Positions 58,294-64,000 of a stretch of 64,000 nucleotides of DNA are shown piece by piece. Numbering within the stretch: position 1 is the stretch's first letter; every line of letters begins with the position of its first letter. The stretch is taken from positions 862,501-926,500 of the forward strand of contig NZ_RWJF01000001.1 of NCBI RefSeq assembly GCF_003970925.1. Reading direction: 5' to 3'. This DNA is from Sphingomonas ginkgonis (GTDB lineage: Bacteria; Pseudomonadota; Alphaproteobacteria; Sphingomonadales; Sphingomonadaceae). The translations under genes were made by a program, and so were the position numbers. The notes beneath the pieces are model-generated. The model saw only the letters and a list, made by a program, of their open reading frames with translations, made no database searches and was not told where the DNA came from.

Positions 58294-59502
58294 CTACTTC
58301 CTCAGCAGGTCGCGGAAAAGCTCTTCCCATTGCGGCACGATGGCGTCGCGGCTGAAGTCGTGCACCCGCTGGAGGCCACGCGCGGCCAGTGTCTCGCGGC
58401 GGCCAGCGTCGGCGAGCAGCTGGCCCAACGTATCGACCCAGGCGTCGAGGGTGGGCTGGCGGTCCTTCGCGGGGATCGGCATGAGGATGCCGTGATCGGA
58501 CCATTCGGCGGCGCGGATCGGCTGCGTGGGTTCCGCGTTGGTGGGAGCGAGGATCTCGCGGGGACCGGTGGGACAGTCGGACGAGACGACCGCCGTGCCG
58601 CAGGCCATCGCCTCGCATAGCGCCAAGGGGAAGCCTTCCCAAGCGGAGGGAAAGGCGAAAAGGTCGCTGGCGGCAATGAGCTTGAACGGGTTCTCGACGA
58701 AGCCGAGGCAATGAACGTCGGCAGCCGGATCCAGCCCGGTCCACGGCGAGCTCAGGCTTAGCCCCGATGCGGCTACCTGATCCAGGAAGGCGCCGCGGCG
58801 CGGACCATCCCCAAGTATGAGCAGACGGCAGGGCTGGCGCTGCCTGAGGTCGGCTAGGATCGCGAGCAGCGGCGCCTGGTTTTTCTGCTCGGCCATCCGG
58901 CCAGACGTGACGATCACCGGAACCGAGCCGAAGATCCCGGCCTCAACCTCGGCAAGCGGCTCCGCGGCCAGCGCGCGGATCCGCTCGAGATCGAAGAAGT
59001 TGTTGATGACGCGCGGGTGGCGGACACCCATCGTGCGGAGCTCGCGCGCGATGTCGCGGCTGACGGCGACGACCGCGTCAGCCGAGCGGAGTGCGAGCGG
59101 AAGGAGCAGGTGCCGGCGGATCGTTCCAAGCGCTCCGCTGATGTCCTCGTTTCCGAGGATGGAGCCATGCACGACGGCGACCCGCTTCGCCCTGCCTCTG
59201 CTCAGCAGGTCGACATATTGGGCGCCTTCGAGATGGCTGACGCTGATGTCGCACCGCCACTCTCTCTTGAACGCGCGATAGCGGGTGGCGCGCTCGAAGA
59301 AGCCGGCGACCCTCCGCCGGGGCGAACCGCCGCCGGTCACGTCGAGGCTGGTCACCTGGCCGCCCGCATAGTCGACCCCGTCCGCCCGGTTGAACACGAC
59401 TTCCCGGACCTCGGCGAAATGGGCGAACGCCTCGGCATGATCGCGCACGACCCGCGCCGCGCCGCCCATCGAGAGTTCGGTGACGAGAAGCGAAATGCGC
59501 AA
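58294..59502 (-). CDS. GT4-family glycosyltransferase
   Basis: About 402 aa from TTG 59502 (LRISLLVTELSMGG), where the domain begins; GTG 59571 gives an Arg-rich extension. Motifs: LLVTELSMGGAARVV, VAVVHGSILGNED, GRMAEQKNQAPLLA, RLLILGDGPRRGAFL and FAFPSAWEGFPLALCEAMAC (the ExxxxxxxE-type region). Transfers sugar from a nucleotide donor in surface polysaccharide synthesis. Host gene, divergent from the next glycosyltransferase. Confidence 0.9.
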   Translation of the reverse strand: MRISLLVTELSMGGAARVVRDHAEAFAHFAEVREVVFNRADGVDYAGGQVTSLDVTGGGSPRRRVAGFFERATRYRAFKREWRCDISVSHLEGAQYVDLLSRGRAKRVAVVHGSILGNEDISGALGTIRRHLLLPLALRSADAVVAVSRDIARELRTMGVRHPRVINNFFDLERIRALAAEPLAEVEAGIFGSVPVIVTSGRMAEQKNQAPLLAILADLRQRQPCRLLILGDGPRRGAFLDQVAASGLSLSSPWTGLDPAADVHCLGFVENPFKLIAASDLFAFPSAWEGFPLALCEAMACGTAVVSSDCPTGPREILAPTNAEPTQPIRAAEWSDHGILMPIPAKDRQPTLDAWVDTLGQLLADAGRRETLAARGLQRVHDFSRDAIVPQWEELFRDLLRK

Positions 59503-59636
59503 GTCCGGTGCCCGCCTGTAGTGCGTTCCGCGGGCGAGACCCGGGAGAGAGGAAGGCCGTGCTTGTCGCACGGACCGGGATCCCGCAAGAGGCGAGCCGG
59601 GCCGGCCCGGCTCGCAGGGGAGTGACGACAGGCAGC

Positions 59637-60767
59637 ATGGATCGCCCGGCCGACCCGAACCAGCCTTCGCACCCGCCTACGGCGCGGCGGCGGGTCGCCA
59701 TCGTCGACGGCAGCATCGATCGCACCGGCGCGCTGCTCGCGATCGTGCGAGAGGCGAGGCTGGTGCCCGCGCTGGAGTTCGTCCTCATCGTCCCCGAGGC
59801 GAACCGGGTGCCAGACCGCGACCTAGCCGATTTCGCGAGGGTGATTCGCTTTCCTGTGCCAACGCTGCGCCGCCAGTGGATGAGCGCGGCGAGCTATCCC
59901 TGGCGCCTTATCCGCGACGGGCTTCGTCTCAAGCGCATGCTGGAGCGGGAGGAAATTGCGGCGGTCCAGGTCAACGATTTTTATCTCGCCTCCGCGCACA
60001 TGGCCAAGGCGCTCGGCTATAGCGGGCGGATCGTTACCTGGCTGCGGATCGATCCCGCCAAGTTCGGTGCGCCCGGCCGCTTGTGGCTGGCGATTGCCCG
60101 TCGGTTCAGCGATCAGTTGGTTGCGGTATCCAGGACGGTCGCGGCGCAGGCTCCCGGCTGGCCGGCGCAACTGCTCTACGATCCGACCCCGACGCTCGCG
60201 CCGGCGTTCGAACGCGGATCACGCAAGTTCGTCTATCTCGGCAACTATATCAACGGAAAAGGGCAGGGGGTGGCGGTGGCGGCTTTTGAGAGGGTTGCCG
60301 TCGCGGACCCACGCTGCGAGCTGCATTTCTTCGGGAGCACGATGGGGCTGCCCAAAAACGAGGCTTACAAGGCGCAGCTCGAGCAGATCGCCCGGCGCTC
60401 CCCGGGAGCGTCGCGGATCCATTTCCACGCCGCGGTGGACGGTGCCGAGAAGGCCTTCGCCGGGGCCTATGCGGCGCTGAACTTCTCCGAGAGCGAATCC
60501 TTCTCGCTGACCTGCCAGGAAGCCAGCGCCGCCGCGCTGCCCGTCATCGCCACCCGCTGCGGGGGGCCGGAGGAGATCATCAGCGACGGCGAGACCGGCT
60601 TCCTGATCCCGGTCGGCGATGCGGCGGCGGCGGCCGACCGCATGCTGGCGCTGCTGAACGACCCGGCGCGGGCCGAGGCGCTCGGCCGGGCGGGGCGCGA
60701 GCGGGTCCACCGCTGCTTCTCGGCCGAGGAGTTCCGCGCCCGCCTGCTCGAGCTGTTCAACGGCTGA
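59637..60767 (+). CDS. GT4-like glycosyltransferase
   Basis: About 376 aa from ATG 59637. RRVAIVDGSIDRTGALLAIV, then WLRIDPAKFGAPGRLWLAIA, FVYLGNYINGKGQGVAVAAF, LNFSESESFSLTCQEASAAA and PVIATRCGGPEEIISDGETG, a clear GT-B fold C-terminal half. Paired with the divergent glycosyltransferase, probably for exopolysaccharide or LPS. Confidence 0.88.
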   Translation: MDRPADPNQPSHPPTARRRVAIVDGSIDRTGALLAIVREARLVPALEFVLIVPEANRVPDRDLADFARVIRFPVPTLRRQWMSAASYPWRLIRDGLRLKRMLEREEIAAVQVNDFYLASAHMAKALGYSGRIVTWLRIDPAKFGAPGRLWLAIARRFSDQLVAVSRTVAAQAPGWPAQLLYDPTPTLAPAFERGSRKFVYLGNYINGKGQGVAVAAFERVAVADPRCELHFFGSTMGLPKNEAYKAQLEQIARRSPGASRIHFHAAVDGAEKAFAGAYAALNFSESESFSLTCQEASAAALPVIATRCGGPEEIISDGETGFLIPVGDAAAAADRMLALLNDPARAEALGRAGRERVHRCFSAEEFRARLLELFNG

Positions 60768-60815
60768 CCCCCGCCGCCGCAGGCAACCAAGGCCGGGATC
60801 GGCGGTTCACCGCCA

Positions 60816-61814
60816 ATGGCGGAAAGCAGCAGCCGGACGGCGATCATCGCGGCGCTGGTCGGCAATCTCGCGATCGCCGCCATCAAGGCCGTCGCCGCCG
60901 CCATCTCGGGCAGTTCGGCCATGCTGTCGGAGGCGGTGCACAGCTTCGTCGACACCGGCAACGAGGTGCTGCTGCTCTACGGCCAGCATCGGGCCGCCCG
61001 GCCGCCCGACCAGACCCACCCCTTCGGCTACGGGCGCGAGATCTACTTCTGGAGCTTCGTCGTCGCGCTGCTGATCTTCGCGCTGGGCGCCGGGGTCTCG
61101 ATCTACGAGGGCATCGTCCACATCCGCCACCCCGAGCCGATCGCCCGGCCGACGCTGAACTATATCGTTTACGCGCTGTCGATGGTCTTCGAGGGGATCA
61201 GCTGGGTGTTCGGCTGGCGCGCCTTCGACCGCGCGCGGCAGGGCCGCGGAATCGTCGAGACGGTGCGCAAGAGCAAGGATCCGACCAGCTTCATGGTCCT
61301 GCTCGAGGACAGCGCCGCACTGGTCGGGATCGTCATCGCCGCCGCCGCCACCTTCCTCAGCACGCAATTCGAGCAGCCGTGGATCGACGGCAGCGGGTCG
61401 ATCCTGATCGGGCTGGTGCTCGGCGCGGTCGCGGTGCTCCTCGCCCGCGAGAGCAAGGAATTGCTGATCGGCGAGCGGGCCGCGCCCGAGCTCAGCCACA
61501 GCATCCGCGAGGTCGTCGAGCAGGAGGACTGCGTGGTGGCGGTCGACAGCATCATCACCAGCCAGCTGTCGCCCGAGCAGGTGATCGGCGTGCTCGGGGT
61601 CAAGTTCGACGACGGGCTGACCCTTCCGCAGGTCGAGGCGCTGATCGAGCGGATGGAGAAAAGCTTGCGCCGCAAGCATCCGGAGCTGTTCCGGGTGTTC
61701 GTCCGCCCGGTTGCCACCACCAGCGGCGACGGACCGACCGATGCGGCGGCGCCGCCGGCGCTCGCCAAGGCGGTCGCGGCCGGCGGGACTGGTCAGGCCG
61801 GACCGACGCGCTAG
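60816..61814 (+). CDS. cation diffusion facilitator family metal transporter
   Basis: 332 aa, six TM segments. TM2 carries H42-x3-D46 ([14 protein letters not shown]), TM5 the acidic set [14 protein letters not shown], and the cytosolic C-terminal domain has [20 protein letters not shown]. An [14 protein letters not shown] loop is typical of the family. Exports Zn, Mn or related divalent ions against protons. Confidence 0.93.
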   Translation: MAESSSRTAIIAALVGNLAIAAIKAVAAAISGSSAMLSEAVHSFVDTGNEVLLLYGQHRAARPPDQTHPFGYGREIYFWSFVVALLIFALGAGVSIYEGIVHIRHPEPIARPTLNYIVYALSMVFEGISWVFGWRAFDRARQGRGIVETVRKSKDPTSFMVLLEDSAALVGIVIAAAATFLSTQFEQPWIDGSGSILIGLVLGAVAVLLARESKELLIGERAAPELSHSIREVVEQEDCVVAVDSIITSQLSPEQVIGVLGVKFDDGLTLPQVEALIERMEKSLRRKHPELFRVFVRPVATTSGDGPTDAAAPPALAKAVAAGGTGQAGPTR

Positions 61815-61824
61815 GGTCGCCGCC

Positions 61825-62349
61825 ATGCCGCTCTATGCCCTCGACCACCACCATCCGCTGCTCGCCGCCGACGCCTGGGTGGCGCCGTCCGCCGACCTCA
61901 TCGGCGAGGTCCGGCTGGGCGAGCGCGCCTCCGTCTGGTTCGGCGCGGTGCTGCGCGGCGACAATACGCCGCTGGTCGTGGGAGCCGACAGCAACGTCCA
62001 GGACGGGGCGGTCGGCCACAGCGATCCCGGCTTCCCGCTGACGATCGGCCGCGGGGTCACCGTCGGTCACCAGGCAATTCTCCACGGCTGCACCATCGGC
62101 GACGGCGCGCTGGTCGGAATGGGGGCGCGGATCCTCAACGGGGCGGTGATCGGCGCGGGCTGCCTGGTCGGGGCCGGCGCGCTGGTCACCGAGGGCAAGT
62201 CGTTCGAGGAAGGCTGGCTGATCGTCGGGGCGCCGGCGCGGGCGGTCCGCCGCCTCAGCGACGAGGAGCGGGATCGGCTCGGCGGATCGGCGCGGCTCTA
62301 TGTCGCCAAGGCAAAGCGCTTCGCGGCGGAGCTGCGGTTACACCCCTGA
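61825..62349 (+). CDS. gamma-carbonic anhydrase family protein
   Basis: 174 aa from ATG 61825. Left-handed beta-helix hexapeptides throughout ([40 protein letters not shown]). Metal ligands H65 (VGHSDPGF), H82 and H87 ([10 protein letters not shown]). YrdA/PaaY-like. Confidence 0.93.
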   Translation: MPLYALDHHHPLLAADAWVAPSADLIGEVRLGERASVWFGAVLRGDNTPLVVGADSNVQDGAVGHSDPGFPLTIGRGVTVGHQAILHGCTIGDGALVGMGARILNGAVIGAGCLVGAGALVTEGKSFEEGWLIVGAPARAVRRLSDEERDRLGGSARLYVAKAKRFAAELRLHP

Positions 62350-62386
62350 CACTTGAAGCCGCCGCCGCTCCTGCCACCTTGGCGGC

Positions 62387-63079
62387 ATGATCGACATCCG
62401 TCCCTTCGCCTCGCTCGGCCATGCCGACCACGGCTGGCTCGACGCCCGCCATCACTTCAGCTTCGCCAGCTACCATGATCCCGCGCGGATGGGCTGGGGC
62501 CGCATCCGCGTCTGGAACGACGACCGGATCGCGGCACGCTCGGGCTTTCCGCCGCACCCGCACCGCGACATGGAAATCGTGACCTACGTCCGCACCGGCG
62601 CGATCACCCACCAGGACTCGATGGGGAACAAGGGCCGGACCGCGGCGGGCGACGTGCAGGTGATGAGCGCCGGGACCGGCGTCCAGCACGCCGAATATAA
62701 TCTGGAGGACGAGGCGACGACCCTGTTCCAGATCTGGATCCAGACCGACCGGCCCGGCGCGCGGCCGAGCTGGGGGGCGATGCCCTTTCCCAAGGACGAC
62801 CGGCAGGGCCACTTCCAGCTGCTCGCGAGCGGCGACCCCGACGACGGGAGCCTGACCATCAACGCCGATGCGCAGGTGCTCGGCGCGACCCTGCCCGCGG
62901 GCGGTCGGATCGAGCTTGCCGCCGACCCCGAGCGGCACCTCTACCTGGTGCCGAGCGGGCGGGTGACGGTGAACGGGGTCGAGGCGTCCGCCCGCGACGG
63001 TATCGCGGTCACCGGCGAGACGCGGCTCGAGATCGTCGCTCGGGACGACGCGGAACTGGTGCTGGTGGACGCCGGCTGA
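62387..63079 (+). CDS. pirin family protein
   Basis: 230 aa. Bicupin with the pirin metal set H57, H59 (PPHPHRDMEIV), H101 and E103 (GVQHAEYNL), plus GDVQVMSAGTG and TTLFQIWIQTDRPG. Pirins may act as quercetinase-like dioxygenases or as redox-linked regulators. 63080-63180 is intergenic. Confidence 0.93.
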   Translation: MIDIRPFASLGHADHGWLDARHHFSFASYHDPARMGWGRIRVWNDDRIAARSGFPPHPHRDMEIVTYVRTGAITHQDSMGNKGRTAAGDVQVMSAGTGVQHAEYNLEDEATTLFQIWIQTDRPGARPSWGAMPFPKDDRQGHFQLLASGDPDDGSLTINADAQVLGATLPAGGRIELAADPERHLYLVPSGRVTVNGVEASARDGIAVTGETRLEIVARDDAELVLVDAG

Positions 63080-63180
63080 CCGCCAAGCGGTTGATAAGCG
63101 GGCGCGTGAGGGAGTATGGGCGCCGTTCATCGCCGGTTCCGCGAGCGCGGGGCAAGACGCGGTCCTTCGGAGACGATTTC

Positions 63181-64000
63181 TTGCGTTCACCTCGATTGAT
63201 CCTGGGTCTTGGGCTCGGTCTCGCGGCCGCTCCCGCGCTGGCGCAGAGCACGACCGTGCTTACCCCGGCCCCGCCCGCGCGCGAGGACACGGTCGGGCCC
63301 GAGCAGCTGCGCAACTTCTCGCTGGGCGGGACGAGCGGGCAGAACTCGAGCCAGCCGGCCACCGTGGCGCCGGTACCCGCCGCCCGGGCGCCGGCGCGGA
63401 CCGGCCCCGACACCTCGGCGGCCACGACACCCCCGCGCGAACAGCGCGAGCGGGTCGCCGCCGCGCCGCCGGCCGCCGAGGCGCAGCCCGAGCGGGTCCG
63501 CGCCGCTCCCGCCGAGCCGGCGGTGCGCGAGCGGTCCGCCGAACCGCCCGCCGCCACGGCGAGCGCGCCCAGGCAGGCGGTGCCGACCCTGACCTCGCCG
63601 GCGCTGGCGCCCAGCCCGCCCGTCGCGCTTCCGGCGCCCGCGCCGGTCGCCCCCGCCGACCTCGACGAGGGCAGCGGTTCCTCGACCCTCGTCTGGATCC
63701 TGCTGTTGATCGCCGCGGCCGGAGCCGGCGGCGCCTGGTGGCTGCTTCGCCAGCGCGGCAGCGGCGGCAGCGGCGGCGCCCGTCCGGCGCTGGCCGGCGG
63801 CGGCTTCGATCTCGGTGCCCCCGAGCAGCCGCAGCCGATCCCGCCGCTCAAGCGCGCGCCCGCCACCACGCAGCCGCTGCAGCGCGCGGCGGCGCCCGGG
63901 CTCGTTCGTCGTCCGGCCGGCGAGACCGTCCCGCCGGCCGCGCCCGCGCCGCGGCCGGCCGGCGGCGGCATCGTCTCGTCGCGGCTGCGGCCGTGGGTCG
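63181..64000 (+). CDS. exported Pro/Ala-rich single-TM protein, truncated by window end
   Basis: The frame is open from TTG 63181 (CGGAGACG 8 bases upstream) to the window edge. Signal peptide RSPRLILGLGLGLAAAPALA, then QSTT. A long Pro/Ala/Arg linker leads to a TM segment around 63688-63744 (TLVWILLLIAAAGAGGAWWL), a Gly/Arg turn and another Pro/Ala-rich tail. C-terminus missing. Possibly a cell-envelope or polar protein; no family recognised. Confidence 0.7.
   Translation, partial: MRSPRLILGLGLGLAAAPALAQSTTVLTPAPPAREDTVGPEQLRNFSLGGTSGQNSSQPATVAPVPAARAPARTGPDTSAATTPPREQRERVAAAPPAAEAQPERVRAAPAEPAVRERSAEPPAATASAPRQAVPTLTSPALAPSPPVALPAPAPVAPADLDEGSGSSTLVWILLLIAAAGAGGAWWLLRQRGSGGSGGARPALAGGGFDLGAPEQPQPIPPLKRAPATTQPLQRAAAPGLVRRPAGETVPPAAPAPRPAGGGIVSSRLRPWV

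Noticed and set aside
58205..58744. Minus-strand ORF ending GAQEGTRTPTYIA
   Set aside because: The EGTRTPT tail is the familiar antisense translation of a tRNA 3' end; the rest overlaps the glycosyltransferase.

Overview
The window looks like chromosome of an alphaproteobacterium close to Sphingomonas (Sphingomonadaceae). The inference rests on high GC, a GapR/DUF2312 protein, a dispersed 27-base intergenic repeat of a kind I associate with sphingomonads, and many GTG/TTG starts coupled through ATGA or GTGA overlaps. Most of the window is mobile or accessory DNA. No rRNA gene, intact tRNA gene or CRISPR array was found.

Layout. (1) 1-2770: a YVTN beta-propeller gene cut by the left edge, a DUF305 protein, two small hypotheticals and four copies of the 27-base repeat, ending at a 16-bp-stem terminator. 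(2) 2774-7471: an unknown three-gene minus-strand cluster and a MobA/MobL-like relaxase with an oriT-like hairpin just upstream. (3) 7670-16434: a probable defence island. It holds a nitrilase-fold protein started at TTG, an unlisted 48-residue ORF, and a tightly coupled four-gene operon (9882-14416) containing a RecB/Cas4-like nuclease with a CX3CX5C cluster and an SF1 helicase. Convergent to that operon are vsr, a C5-cytosine methyltransferase and an ArsR-type regulator. The four-gene operon is the best candidate for an undescribed system.

(4) 16569-55726: an apparently complete HK97-type siphophage prophage. It has a serine integrase, a leftward early operon (multi-HTH protein, DnaA domain IV, GapR, Cro-like), a divergent S24 repressor over palindromic operators, small regulators, HNH, P27 small and large terminase, portal, protease, capsid, head-tail connectors, tail tube, a -1 frameshift tail chaperone pair (slippery GGGAAAC), a 1687-aa tape measure, tail-tip proteins and an SGNH-hydrolase tail fibre. 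A leftward lysogenic-conversion pair (acyltransferase plus FkbM methyltransferase) follows, then holin, SAR-like lysozyme, nested Rz/Rz1, a structured RNA-like leader and a DNA adenine methylase.

(5) 55978-58247: a P4-type tyrosine integrase, a winged-helix Rep-like gene and a 24-base tRNA 3' end (tRNA-Leu-like, with CCA) that looks like a displaced attachment site. The intact tRNA partner is not in the window. The tyrosine integrase, relaxase and defence cargo may therefore belong to an outer island, with the serine-integrase prophage nested inside it. (6) 58294-64000: ordinary chromosomal genes: two glycosyltransferases, a CDF cation transporter, a gamma-carbonic anhydrase, a pirin, and a proline-rich exported membrane protein cut by the right edge.

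All functional calls come from motifs read by eye; no database search was run.
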